Assembly: GCF_036346295.1 (NCBI RefSeq)
Contig: NZ_CP107819.1
Coordinates: 2,542,001 to 2,606,000 of the forward strand
From: Streptomyces sp. NBC_00536
GTDB lineage: Bacteria > Actinomycetota > Actinomycetes > Streptomycetales > Streptomycetaceae
Direction of reading: 5' to 3'
DNA: 64,000 nt
Part shown: piece after piece, positions 19,472-28,150 of the stretch
Position numbering within the stretch: the first letter of the stretch is position 1
Layout: every line of letters starts with the position of its first letter
Program-made: the position numbers and the translations under genes
The notes under the pieces: generated by a model
The model's input: the letters and a program-made list of their open reading frames with translations, nothing else
What the model was told of the DNA's origin: nothing
The model's database searches: none

Positions 19472-20602
19472 GTGCGCACCCGCAGCATCGTGGTGTCGGC
19501 CGCCACCGCCGCCCTCACCACCGGCATCGTCGGACTGCTCGCCGTACGAGGGGTGCCGGGCGCCGCGCTGCGCACCGAACCCCTGCGGGCGAACGGGTCC
19601 GGCGCCTCGTTCGAGGACGCGGACACCGCCGGGTTCAGCATGCTGGCCGTCTCCTGGGACGAGCCGGACCGGGCCCTCGACGGGGAGATCCGGGTCCGGA
19701 CGAAATCCGCGGAGACCGGCGCCTGGTCGCCCTGGACCGTGCTGGGCACGGAGCGGGGCGAAGGCGTGCGCGGGGTCTCCGAGCCGCTGTGGGCGGGTCC
19801 GTCCGACGGGGTTGAGGTCAAGGTCGCCGGGCACGGCGGGCCGCTGCCCGCCGGGCTGCGGCTGGATCTGGTCGACCCCGGGGCCGACCCGGTGGGGCCG
19901 GAGCCGGGCGCGGGGGACTCCGTTCCGGCCGCCTACGCCGCGTCCCCGTCCGAGCGGCCCGACGTGGTCTCCCGCTCCGCGTGGGGCGCGCAGGAGCAGC
20001 CGGGCAACGAGCCGGTGTACGGCAAGGAGGTCAAGGCCGTCTTCGTGCACCACACCGCGCAGACCAACGCCTACGACTGCACCGATTCGGCGGCCCTGAT
20101 GCGCGGCCTGCAGACGCTGCACGTGCGCACGAACGGGTGGAAGGACCTCGGCTACAACTTCGTCGTCGACAAGTGCGGCACGGTCTTCGAGGGCCGCCGC
20201 GGCGGGGTCGACCGGCCGGTGACCGGGGCCCACACCCTCGGCTTCAACACCGACACCATGGGCGTCGCGGTCATCGGCGAGTACTCCTCCCAGGAGCCCT
20301 CCGACGCCGCGATGACCGCCGTGGCCCGGCTCGCCGCCTGGAAGCTGGGCCGGTACGGGTACGACCCGCGGGGCAGCGTCACGCTGACCTCCGGCCTCGA
20401 CAACGGCAAGTTCCGCACCGGGCAGCAGGCGCGCTTCGAGCGGATCTCCGGCCACCGCGACGCGTTCTCCACCGAGTGCCCGGGCACCGCCCTCTACCGC
20501 AGGCTCCCCGCGATCCGCGACCGGGCCGCCGACCCGGCCGGCGATCCGCTGGGCGGCTCGCTCGACGGACTGGTCGGCTCCCTCACCGGCCACCACGGCT
20601 GA
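19472..20602 (+). CDS. Secreted N-acetylmuramoyl-L-alanine amidase (PGRP/Amidase_2 type)
   Basis: 376 residues. GTG 19472 follows GGGGAG; the N-terminus RTRSIVVSAATAALTTGIVGLLAVRG is an export signal. The C-terminal half is a peptidoglycan-recognition amidase: SRSAWGAQE, AVFVHHTAQTN (first zinc His), NFVVDKCGTVFEGRRGG, GVAVIGEYSSQEPS, and ISGHRDAFSTECPGTALY (second His and Cys ligands). It should cleave the amide bond between MurNAc and the stem peptide outside the cell. The N-terminal third resembles the extra beta domain of Streptomyces PGRP proteins. Convergent with the pirin gene. Confidence 0.92.
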   Translation: MRTRSIVVSAATAALTTGIVGLLAVRGVPGAALRTEPLRANGSGASFEDADTAGFSMLAVSWDEPDRALDGEIRVRTKSAETGAWSPWTVLGTERGEGVRGVSEPLWAGPSDGVEVKVAGHGGPLPAGLRLDLVDPGADPVGPEPGAGDSVPAAYAASPSERPDVVSRSAWGAQEQPGNEPVYGKEVKAVFVHHTAQTNAYDCTDSAALMRGLQTLHVRTNGWKDLGYNFVVDKCGTVFEGRRGGVDRPVTGAHTLGFNTDTMGVAVIGEYSSQEPSDAAMTAVARLAAWKLGRYGYDPRGSVTLTSGLDNGKFRTGQQARFERISGHRDAFSTECPGTALYRRLPAIRDRAADPAGDPLGGSLDGLVGSLTGHHG

Positions 20603-20625
20603 ACCGCGGCGCCCCACGGCACGCC

Positions 20626-21300
20626 CTACGGCAGCTCCCACAGGAGCAGCTCCGCCGGGGACCCGGCGACGATCTCCAGGCCGTCCGCGGCGTCGCTGAT
20701 CCGCACCGAGTCCCCGGGGCCCAGCTCCACGCCGTCGAGCCGCAGGTCCCCGCGCACGACGTGCAGGTAGACCCGGGGCGCGGCCGGTACGGGGACCCGC
20801 TCGCCCGCGCCGGGCCTGCGCACCCGCAGCACCGCACCGGCCGCGGTGACCTCGTAGGGCGCGCCGTCCGCGACCCCGCGCACGATCTCGTACGAGGGCT
20901 CCCCCGGCGGGTCCGTCCCCTCGGGTCCGCCCAGCGGGGCCAGCCACATCTGGACGAAGCGGAGCGGCACGGGCGCGTCGTTGCGCTCGACGTGACGCAC
21001 CCCGTGGCCCGCGCTGAGCCGCTGGACGTCACCGGCGCGCACGACGGTGGCGTGCCCGGTGCTGTCCCGGTGGGTCAGCTCGCCCTCGATGACCCAGGTG
21101 ACGATCTCGGTGTGCCGGTGCGCGTGCTCCTCGAAGCCCGCTCCCGGGGCCAGGGATTCCTCGTTGCAGGCCCGGACCGGGCCGAATCCGAGGTTGTCCG
21201 GATCGTAGGCACTGCCGAAGGAGAAGGCGTGCCGGGTCATGATCCCGGCCGCTTCGTCCCCGCCCGGGTAGCGGTCCGCGGCACGACGTACTTCCATCAT
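20626..21300 (-). CDS. Pirin family protein
   Basis: 224 residues with the bicupin pirin fold. The N-terminal cupin has the iron-binding set: FEEHAHRHTEIVTWVIEGELTHRDSTGH and AGHGVRHVE. The C-terminal cupin (VYLHVVRGDLRLDGVELGPGDSVRI) lacks metal residues, as is usual. Pirins act as quercetin dioxygenases or protein cofactors; a regulatory link to pyruvate dehydrogenase was reported in some bacteria. Start ATG 21300 (or the next codon, 21297): TACGGT (21308-21313) lies 7 nt upstream with no Shine-Dalgarno. It is divergent from fasR. Confidence 0.9.
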   Translation of the reverse strand: MMEVRRAADRYPGGDEAAGIMTRHAFSFGSAYDPDNLGFGPVRACNEESLAPGAGFEEHAHRHTEIVTWVIEGELTHRDSTGHATVVRAGDVQRLSAGHGVRHVERNDAPVPLRFVQMWLAPLGGPEGTDPPGEPSYEIVRGVADGAPYEVTAAGAVLRVRRPGAGERVPVPAAPRVYLHVVRGDLRLDGVELGPGDSVRISDAADGLEIVAGSPAELLLWELP

Positions 21301-21395
21301 GGGGGCCACCGTAGCCGCACGGCGGAGCGCCGCCCCGGGGCCGGGCCGCCGACCCGGGACTCCGCGGCGGGGTCCGGATAGGGCAGTCTTGTCAC

Positions 21396-22622
21396 GTGCC
21401 CCAACCCGAACGTGAGCAGCCCCCCGCGCATCCCACGCATCCCGCCCACCAGGTTCTACCGGCCCATCCGCACACCGCGACGCTCCGCCGGCTGGAGAAG
21501 TCCTCGGGCCGGCTCGCCGCGAACGCGATCGCCCGCATGGACGAGACGCTGTCGTGGTACCGCGCGATGCCACCGGAGAACCGCTCCTGGATCGGCCTGG
21601 TCGCTCAGGCGGGCATCGCCGCGTTCACCGAGTGGTTCCGGCACCCGGAGACCCCGCAGGCGATCTCCACGGACGTCTTCGGGACGGCTCCGCGCGAGCT
21701 GACCCGGGCGATCACCCTGCGCCAGACCGTCGAGATGGTCCGTACGACGATCGAGGTGATGGAGTCCGCCATCGAAGAGGTGGCCGCTCCGGGAGACGAA
21801 CAGATCCTGCGCGAGGCGCTGCTCGTCTACGCGCGGGAGATCGCGTTCGCGACCGCCCAGGTGTACGCGCAGGCCGCCGAGGCGCGCGGCGCGTGGGACG
21901 CCCGGCTGGAGTCCCTCGTGGTCAACGCGGTGCTGTCCGGCGAGGCGGACGAGGGCGCGCTGTCCCGGGCCGCGGCGCTCGGCTGGAGTTCCCCCGATCA
22001 CGTGTGCGTGGTGCTGGGGACCGCCCCTGAGGGGGACAGCGAGCTGACGGTGGAGGCGATCCGGCGGGCCGCCCGGCACCACAAGCTGCAGGTGCTGACC
22101 GGGGTGCTCGGCGACCGGCTCGTCGTGATCGCGGGCGGCAGCGACAACCCGATGCAGGTCGCGAAATCCCTGATCGGGCCGTTCGCGGCGGGCCCGGTCG
22201 TGGCCGGTCCGGTGGTCTCGGACCTGTTGAACGCGACGAAGTCGGCGCAGGCCGCGGCGGCCGGGCTGAAGGCGTGCACGGCGTGGCAGGACGCCCCCCG
22301 GCCGGTCCTCGCCGATGATCTTCTTCCGGAGCGCGCGATCGCTTCCGACCCTTCCGCCCGCGAGCAGTTGGTGGAGGAGATCTACAGACCGCTCGAAGAG
22401 GCCGGGTCCGCTCTGCTGGAGACGCTGAGCGTGTACCTGGAGCAGGCGAGCAGCCTCGAAGGGGCGGCCCGGATGCTGTTCGTGCACCCGAATACGGTGC
22501 GGTACCGCCTCCGACGTGTGACCGACGTCACCGGCTGGTCGCCCTCCGATGTCCGTTCTGCGTTCACCCTGCGGATCGCCCTGATCCTGGGGCGCCTGGC
22601 CGACGGCGAAGCGCCGTCCTAG
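21396..22622 (+). CDS. fasR: FasR, PucR-type activator of the fatty acid synthase operon
   Basis: 408 residues from GTG 21396. The C-terminus carries the PucR-type helix-turn-helix: ALLETLSVYLEQASSLEGAARMLFVHPNTVRYRLRRVTDVTGW. The N-terminal ~170 residues are helical (WYRAMPPENRSWIGLVAQAGI and so on) and the middle resembles the GGDEF-like domain of PucR proteins. Immediately upstream of fabD, as for S. coelicolor FasR, which activates fabDHPF; identity rests on this synteny plus the domain layout. CAGTCT (21384-21389) lies 6 nt before the GTG with no ribosome site, so the mRNA is probably leaderless. Confidence 0.88.
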   Translation: MPQPEREQPPAHPTHPAHQVLPAHPHTATLRRLEKSSGRLAANAIARMDETLSWYRAMPPENRSWIGLVAQAGIAAFTEWFRHPETPQAISTDVFGTAPRELTRAITLRQTVEMVRTTIEVMESAIEEVAAPGDEQILREALLVYAREIAFATAQVYAQAAEARGAWDARLESLVVNAVLSGEADEGALSRAAALGWSSPDHVCVVLGTAPEGDSELTVEAIRRAARHHKLQVLTGVLGDRLVVIAGGSDNPMQVAKSLIGPFAAGPVVAGPVVSDLLNATKSAQAAAAGLKACTAWQDAPRPVLADDLLPERAIASDPSAREQLVEEIYRPLEEAGSALLETLSVYLEQASSLEGAARMLFVHPNTVRYRLRRVTDVTGWSPSDVRSAFTLRIALILGRLADGEAPS

Positions 22623-22711
22623 ACTTTTGTCGGACATCAACAATTACCCCGACGGTTCTTCGTCCCTGTCCCCACGGGCGGCACGGGCCGAACTCAAGAG
22701 AGAGTGTGAGG
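22623..22711 (+). promoter_or_regulatory. fabD promoter region / candidate FasR target
   Basis: 89-bp gap between fasR and fabD, less GC-rich at 22623-22665. It holds an imperfect inverted repeat gtcgg (22629-22633) / ccgac (22649-22653). FasR is known to bind upstream of fabD in S. coelicolor; the exact site here is a guess. Confidence 0.45.
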
Positions 22712-23629
22712 GTGCTCGTACTCGTCGCTCCCGGCCAAGGCGCTCAGACGCCCGGCTTCCTGACTTCCTGGCTCGACCTCCCCGGTGCCGCTGACCGCGT
22801 CGCCGCATGGTCGGACGCCATCGAGCTCGACCTTGCCCACTACGGCACCAAGGCCGACGCGGACGAGATCCGCGACACCGCCGTGGCCCAGCCGCTGCTG
22901 GTGGCGGCGGGTCTGCTGTCCGCCACCGCGCTGGGCTCCCCCGCCGCGTTCGGCGCGGTCGCCGGTCACAGCGTCGGTGAGATCACCGCCGCCGCGTTCG
23001 CCGGTGTGCTGGGCGAGGCGGACGCGCTGTCCTTCGTCCGCACCCGCGGGCTGGGCATGGCGGAGGCCGCCGCGGTCACCGAGACCGGCATGGCCGCCGT
23101 GCTCGGCGGCGACCCGGACGTGGTCGTCGCCCACCTGACCGCGCTGGGCCTGACCCCGGCGAACATCAACGGCGCCGGCCAGATCGTGGCCGCGGGCACC
23201 ATGGAGCAGATCGACGCTCTGGTGGCCGACAAGCCCGAAGGCACCATGAAGGTCGTCGCCCTCAAGGTCGCGGGCGCCTTCCACACGCACCACATGGCTC
23301 CCGCGGTCGTCACCCTGGAGAAGGCCGCCCAGGCCCTCGCCCCGGCCGACCCGGTGCTGAAGTACGTGTCCAACAAGGACGGTCAGATCGTCACCTCGGG
23401 CGCCGACGTCGTCGCCCGCCTGGTCGGCCAGGTGGCCAACCCGGTCCGCTGGGACCTGTGCATGGAGACGTTCGCCGACCTCGGCGTCACCGGGATCATC
23501 GAGCTGTGCCCGGGCGGCACCCTGACGGGGCTGGCCAAGCGCGCCCTCAAGGGCGTACCGACCGTGGCACTGAAGACGCCCGACGATCTCGAGAAGGCCG
23601 CCGCGCTCATCGCTGAGCACGCGGCCTGA
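22712..23629 (+). CDS. fabD: Malonyl-CoA:ACP transacylase
   Basis: 305 residues. Loads malonate from CoA onto the ACP phosphopantetheine, the committed feed step of fatty acid elongation; Streptomyces FabD may also serve polyketide ACPs. The active site GHSVGE places the nucleophile at Ser87; the second catalytic residue is His in the FHTHHM segment, and the N-terminal APGQGAQ forms the oxyanion region. GTG 22712 (product MLVLVAPGQGAQ) is preferred over GTG 22706 since AGAGAG ends 7 nt upstream. First gene of fabD-fabH-acpP-fabF. Confidence 0.96.
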   Translation: MLVLVAPGQGAQTPGFLTSWLDLPGAADRVAAWSDAIELDLAHYGTKADADEIRDTAVAQPLLVAAGLLSATALGSPAAFGAVAGHSVGEITAAAFAGVLGEADALSFVRTRGLGMAEAAAVTETGMAAVLGGDPDVVVAHLTALGLTPANINGAGQIVAAGTMEQIDALVADKPEGTMKVVALKVAGAFHTHHMAPAVVTLEKAAQALAPADPVLKYVSNKDGQIVTSGADVVARLVGQVANPVRWDLCMETFADLGVTGIIELCPGGTLTGLAKRALKGVPTVALKTPDDLEKAAALIAEHAA

Positions 23630-23648
23630 GAGAAGGAGCCCACACAGC

Positions 23649-24653
23649 ATGTCGAAGATCAAGCCTGCAAAGGGTTCCCCGTACGCGCGCATCCTCGGTG
23701 TCGGCGGCTACCGCCCGACGCGGGTCGTCCCCAACGAGGTCATCCTGGAGACGATCGACTCGTCCGACGAGTGGATCCGTTCCCGTTCCGGCATCGCGAC
23801 CCGGCACTGGGCCTCGCCGCAGGAGACCGTCGCCGCGATGTCGGTCGAGGCCTCCGGCAAGGCGCTGGCCGACGCCGGGGTCTCGCCGGAGCAGATCGGC
23901 GCCGTGATCGTCTCCACGGTCTCGCACTTCAAGCAGACCCCGGCCGTCGCGACCGAGATCGCCCACCGGATCGGTGCGGGCAAGCCCGCCGCGTTCGACA
24001 TCTCCGCGGGCTGCGCCGGTTTCGGCTACGGCCTGACCCTGGCCAAGAGCCTGGTCGTCGAGGGCTCGGCGGAGTACGTCCTGGTCATCGGTGTCGAGCG
24101 GCTCTCCGATCTGACCGACCTGGAGGACCGCGCGACGGCCTTCCTGTTCGGTGACGGAGCGGGCGCCGTGGTCATCGGCCCCTCGGACGAACCGGCCATC
24201 GGCCCCACCGTGTGGGGTTCGGAGGGCGACAAGTCCGACACCATCAAGCAGACCGTGCCGTGGGACGAGTGGCTCGGCAAGGACGGCGGAGAGAAGTTTC
24301 CGGCCATCACGCAGGAGGGTCAGGCGGTCTTCCGCTGGGCCGTCTTCGAGATGGCCAAGGTGGCCCAGCAGGCGCTCGACGCGGCCGGGATCACCGTGGA
24401 CGACCTGGACGTCTTCATTCCGCACCAGGCCAACATGCGGATCATCGACTCGATGGTGAAGACTCTGAAGCTGCCGGAGCACGTCACGGTCGCCCGTGAC
24501 GTCGAGACCACCGGCAACACCTCGGCCGCCTCGATCCCGCTCGCGATGGAGCGGCTCCTGGCGACCGGGGCGGCGAAGAGCGGCGACACCGCACTCGTCA
24601 TCGGCTTCGGGGCGGGACTCGTCTACGCAGCCACGGTCGTTACCCTCCCCTAG
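23649..24653 (+). CDS. fabH: 3-oxoacyl-ACP synthase III (KAS III)
   Basis: 334 residues. Starts fatty acid synthesis by condensing a CoA-bound primer (branched primers in Streptomyces) with malonyl-ACP. The Cys-His-Asn triad is visible: Cys122 in DISAGCAGFGYG, His259 in IPHQANMRI, Asn290 in TGNTSAASIP. ATG 23649 follows GAAGGAG; it lies 19 bp after fabD, so they are co-transcribed. Confidence 0.97.
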   Translation: MSKIKPAKGSPYARILGVGGYRPTRVVPNEVILETIDSSDEWIRSRSGIATRHWASPQETVAAMSVEASGKALADAGVSPEQIGAVIVSTVSHFKQTPAVATEIAHRIGAGKPAAFDISAGCAGFGYGLTLAKSLVVEGSAEYVLVIGVERLSDLTDLEDRATAFLFGDGAGAVVIGPSDEPAIGPTVWGSEGDKSDTIKQTVPWDEWLGKDGGEKFPAITQEGQAVFRWAVFEMAKVAQQALDAAGITVDDLDVFIPHQANMRIIDSMVKTLKLPEHVTVARDVETTGNTSAASIPLAMERLLATGAAKSGDTALVIGFGAGLVYAATVVTLP

Positions 24654-24712
24654 GGTCCGGGATCCTTTCCCGGCCCGCACCACCAGAGTTAGCTATCAAG
24701 AAGGAGCGCCAC

Positions 24713-24961
24713 ATGGCCGCCACGCAGGAGCAGATCCTCGAAGGTCTCGCGGAGATCGTCAACGAGATCGCCGGGATCCCGCAGGAGGACGTCCAGCTCG
24801 ACAAGTCCTTCACCGACGACCTGGACGTCGACTCCCTGTCCATGGTCGAGGTCGTCGTCGCCGCCGAAGAGCGCTTCGAGGTCAAGATCCCGGACGAGGA
24901 CGTCAAGAACCTCAAGACGGTCGGCGACGCCGCCGACTACATCCTGAAGCACCAGGCCTGA
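24713..24961 (+). CDS. acpP: Acyl carrier protein
   Basis: 82 residues, acidic and helical. The phosphopantetheine attachment site is Ser41 in DLDVDSLSMVEVV. Carries growing acyl chains between FabD, FabH and FabF. AAGGAG lies upstream of ATG 24713. The 59-bp gap after fabH and 79-bp gap before fabF fit a single operon; no terminator is seen inside. Confidence 0.97.
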   Translation: MAATQEQILEGLAEIVNEIAGIPQEDVQLDKSFTDDLDVDSLSMVEVVVAAEERFEVKIPDEDVKNLKTVGDAADYILKHQA

Positions 24962-25040
24962 GCCTGACGAGCGTTTGTCGCCACCCGGCGGTGGCGCCGT
25001 GACAATTCAGCACCCTCTTACACGTGGAGAAAGAATTCCT

Positions 25041-26306
25041 GTGAGCCCGACCAATCGCACCGTGGTCGTCACCGGTATCGGCGCAACCACTCCGCTGGGT
25101 GGCGACAGCGCTTCGACCTGGGAAGGTCTGCTTGCCGGTCGTTCCGGGGTCAAGCCCCTCGAAGGCGAGCGCTTCGCCGAACTCCCGGTCCGCATCGCCG
25201 CCACGGCCGCCGTGGACCCGAGCGAGGTCCTGCCCCGCCCGCTCGCCCGCAAGCTGGACCGCTCGGCGCAGTTCGCGCTGATCGCGGGCCGTGAGGCCTG
25301 GGCCGACGCGGGCTACACCGGCCCCGCCGGCGAGGACCCCGCGGTCGCTCCCGAGCGCCTCGGCACGGTGATCGCCTCCGGTATCGGCGGTGTCACCACC
25401 CTGCTCGACCAGTACGACGTACTGAAGGAAAAGGGTGTGCGCCGGGTTTCGCCGCACACCGTCCCCATGCTCATGCCGAACGGCCCGGCGGCCAACGTCG
25501 GTCTTGAGGTCAACGCCCAGGCCGGTGTGCACACCCCGGTCAGCGCGTGCGCCTCCGGCGCCGAGGCCATCGGCTACGCGGTCGAGATGATCCGCACCGG
25601 CCGCGCCGACGTCGTCATCGCGGGCGGCACCGAGGCGGCGATCCACCCGCTGCCGATCGCCGCGTTCGCCAACATGATGGCGATGTCCAAGAACAACGAG
25701 AACCCCACGACGGCCTCCCGCCCGTACGACAAGGCCCGCGACGGCTTCGTCCTCGGCGAGGGCGCGGGCGTGGTGGTCCTGGAGTCCGCCGAGCACGCCG
25801 CGGCGCGCGGCGCCCGGGTCTACTGCGAGGTGCTGGGCCAGGGTCTGTCCGCGGACAGCCACCACATCGCGCAGCCCGAGCCCACCGGCCGCGGTGTCGC
25901 GGCCGCGCTGCGCAACCTGCTGGACAACACCGGCCTGGACCCGGCCGAGCTGGTCCACCTGAACGCGCACGCCACGTCCACCCCGCAGGGTGACACGGCC
26001 GAGCTGAAGGCCCTGCGCAAGGTGCTGGGCGACGACCTCGACCACATCGCGATCTCGGCGACCAAGTCGATGACGGGTCACCTGCTGGGCGGCGCGGGCG
26101 GTATCGAGACCGTCGCGACGGTCCTGGCGCTGTACCACCGCATCGCCCCGCCGACGATCAACATCGACGAGCTGGACGACGACATCACGGCGGACATCGT
26201 CCGCGGCGAGCCGCGCAAGCTGCCCGTCGACGGCCCGATCTCCGCGATCAACAACTCGTTCGGCTTCGGCGGCCACAACGTCTCGCTGGCGTTCCGTTCC
26301 GTCTAA
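25041..26306 (+). CDS. fabF: 3-oxoacyl-ACP synthase II (KAS II)
   Basis: 421 residues. Elongates acyl-ACP by decarboxylative condensation with malonyl-ACP. Cys-His-His triad: Cys170 in VSACASGAEA, His in LNAHATSTPQGD, and His in KSMTGHLLGGAGG. GTG 25041 was chosen over a farther upstream start because GGAGAAAG lies 7 nt before it and the usual N-terminus (NRTVVVTGIGATTPLG) follows directly. Last gene of the operon; a strong hairpin follows. The single fab set and neighbours mark this as primary metabolism, not a polyketide cluster. Confidence 0.96.
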   Translation: MSPTNRTVVVTGIGATTPLGGDSASTWEGLLAGRSGVKPLEGERFAELPVRIAATAAVDPSEVLPRPLARKLDRSAQFALIAGREAWADAGYTGPAGEDPAVAPERLGTVIASGIGGVTTLLDQYDVLKEKGVRRVSPHTVPMLMPNGPAANVGLEVNAQAGVHTPVSACASGAEAIGYAVEMIRTGRADVVIAGGTEAAIHPLPIAAFANMMAMSKNNENPTTASRPYDKARDGFVLGEGAGVVVLESAEHAAARGARVYCEVLGQGLSADSHHIAQPEPTGRGVAAALRNLLDNTGLDPAELVHLNAHATSTPQGDTAELKALRKVLGDDLDHIAISATKSMTGHLLGGAGGIETVATVLALYHRIAPPTINIDELDDDITADIVRGEPRKLPVDGPISAINNSFGFGGHNVSLAFRSV

Positions 26307-26322
26307 TACGCCTGAACACCTC

Positions 26323-26355
26323 AGAAGGCCCACCCGGATTCCGGGTGGGCCTTCT
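26323..26355 (+). terminator. Terminator after fabF
   Basis: Perfect 15-bp stem (agaaggcccacccgg, 26323-26337 with 26341-26355), loop att. It also faces the convergent DUF3145 gene, so it may act in both directions. Confidence 0.88.
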
Positions 26356-26368
26356 GCGTGGGCCGCGC

Positions 26369-26863
26369 TCAGACCACTTGGTGGAGCCAGCGCACCGGGG
26401 CGCCTTCTCCCGCGTAGCGGAAAGGTTCCAGTTCGTCGTCCCAGGGCTTTCCGAGCAGCTTGGCGATCTCCGCCTCCAGGTCGGTCTCGCCGAGGACGGA
26501 CCGGGCGAGGGCGGCCCGCAGCCGGTCCTCCGGGACGAGGATGTCGCCGTGCATGCCGGTGACGGCGTGGAAGATGCCGAGTTCGGGGGTGGAGCTGTAG
26601 CGCTCCCCTTCGGCGGTGGGACAGGGTTCGGCCGTCACCTCGAAGCGCAGCAGGTGCCAGCCGCGCAGCGCGGACGCGAGTTTCGAGGCGGTGCCCGGTT
26701 CGGCCTGCCAGGAGAACTCGGCTCTCCAGGTGCCCGGGGAGGCGGGCTGCCTGATCCAGTCGAGGTTCACCCGCACCCCGAGTACGCCCGCGACCGCCCA
26801 TTCCACGTGCGGGCAGAGCGCGCGCGGTGCGGAATGCACGTACAGAACTCCACGTGTCGTCAC
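26369..26863 (-). CDS. DUF3145 family protein
   Basis: 164 residues, GTG 26863 chosen because GGAGG ends 5 nt upstream and the conserved start TTRGVLYVHSAPRALCPHVEWAV follows. An actinobacterial family of unknown function found directly after the fab operon in streptomycetes. It contains GTWRAEFSWQAEPGTASKLASAL, HLLRFEVTAEP and WDDELEPFRYAGEGAPVRWLHQVV. No signal peptide or membrane segment. Conserved linkage hints at a lipid-related role but proves nothing. Confidence 0.86.
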   Translation of the reverse strand: MTTRGVLYVHSAPRALCPHVEWAVAGVLGVRVNLDWIRQPASPGTWRAEFSWQAEPGTASKLASALRGWHLLRFEVTAEPCPTAEGERYSSTPELGIFHAVTGMHGDILVPEDRLRAALARSVLGETDLEAEIAKLLGKPWDDELEPFRYAGEGAPVRWLHQVV

Positions 26864-27113
26864 CGGGACCTCCAGTGTGGGACGAGGTCGGGAATAAACT
26901 CCTGAAAACGGACAGTATGTGACGTGATGTAATTTACCGGAAATGATCTGACATTGCGGCAAGGGACGTGCGGCCGAAACGCCACGGGAAAAAGCTACCG
27001 TGCGCCGGGGGTCATGGTGTGACGTACGGTCGCTCCAAGCCCCGTAAACACACAGCTTTCACTCAGCAGGACGCCCCCTGGGGACCACGGACGACGAGGG
27101 AGGGACCTCACCC

Positions 27114-28013
27114 ATGCGGACCACCACCCCCGCGCGCCGCCGCAGGCGGAAGTCCGCTCTGCGCGCGGGCGCGGCGGCGGCCGTGCTGGCCCTGGCCGCC
27201 ACGGGCTGTCAGGGCGACGACGACGCGTCGGGCGGCGAGCGCGGTGCGCAGGCGGCGCCGCGCTGGAACACCGCTCCGGCCTCGATCGCGGCCGTCGGGG
27301 ACTCCATCACCCGTGGCTTCGACGCCTGTTCGGTCCTGGCGGACTGCCCCGAGGTCTCCTGGGCCACCGGGAACGATCCCGAGGTGCACTCGCTGGCGAC
27401 CCGGCTGCTCGGCGAGGCCCTGACCCCCGAGCGCAGCTGGAACTACGCGGTGACCGGGGCCCGGATGGCGGATCTGGGCGGGCAGCTGACGGAGGCCGCG
27501 GCGCAGCACCCTGACCTGGTCACGGTGATGGTGGGGTCGAACGACGCCTGCCGCCCCACGGCTTCGTCGATGACCTCGGTCGCCGATTTCCGGGCGGACT
27601 TCGAGAAGGCCCTGGCGGGGCTGCGCGCGGCGGCGCCCAAGACCCAGGTGTACGTGTCGAGCGTGCCGGACCTGCAGCGGCTGTGGGAGCAGGGCAAGGG
27701 CAGTGCCATGGGGCGGCAGATCTGGAAGCTCGGGATCTGCCAGTCGATGCTGGCGGACGCCGAGTCGGTCACGGCCGGGGCGACGGCGCGGCGCGAGAAG
27801 GTGCGGGCGCGCGTGGTGGAGTACAACGAGGCGCTGCGGCAGGTCTGCGCGAAGGACGAGCTGTGCCGCTACGACGGCGGCGCCGTGTTCCAGTACCCCT
27901 TCACGACGGAGCAGTTGAGCCACTGGGACTGGTTCCATCCGGGCAAGGACGGGCAGGCCCGGCTGGCGGAGCTGGCGCACCGCCAGGTGACCTCGCCCCG
28001 GCCGCCGGTCTGA
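27114..28013 (+). CDS. SGNH/GDSL-type hydrolase, probable lipoprotein
   Basis: 299 residues. A twin-basic N-terminus (RRRRRK), hydrophobic stretch and lipobox LAATGC predict a lipid-anchored exported protein, Cys near residue 32. SGNH blocks: AAVGDSITRGFD (nucleophile Ser), Gly in the YAVTGARM region, GSNDAC (block III Asn), and the catalytic Asp/His in WDWFHPGKDG. These enzymes hydrolyse esters of lipids or sugars outside the cell. ATG 27114 follows GGGAGGGACC. A strong hairpin follows, so the gene stands alone. Confidence 0.9.
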   Translation: MRTTTPARRRRRKSALRAGAAAAVLALAATGCQGDDDASGGERGAQAAPRWNTAPASIAAVGDSITRGFDACSVLADCPEVSWATGNDPEVHSLATRLLGEALTPERSWNYAVTGARMADLGGQLTEAAAQHPDLVTVMVGSNDACRPTASSMTSVADFRADFEKALAGLRAAAPKTQVYVSSVPDLQRLWEQGKGSAMGRQIWKLGICQSMLADAESVTAGATARREKVRARVVEYNEALRQVCAKDELCRYDGGAVFQYPFTTEQLSHWDWFHPGKDGQARLAELAHRQVTSPRPPV

Positions 28014-28040
28014 TCGTGCGCGAGCTGATGGTCGTACAGA

Positions 28041-28078
28041 CGGACCGGGGGCGGGTGTCAGGGCCCGCCCCCGGTCCG
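28041..28078 (+). terminator. Terminator between SGNH hydrolase and GH3 gene
   Basis: Perfect 15-bp stem (cggaccgggggcggg, 28041-28055 with 28064-28078) and an 8-nt loop, in the gap between convergent genes. Confidence 0.85.
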
Positions 28079-28150
28079 GTTCATGGATGATTTCCGGCCA
28101 GTCGGCGACTAGCGGATCTCAAGCGCCGGTCCAATGGCTCTCAGCGGACC

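Noticed and set aside
22712..26306. Possible polyketide cluster
   Set aside because: Single FabD, FabH, ACP and FabF with FasR is the primary fatty acid synthase operon.
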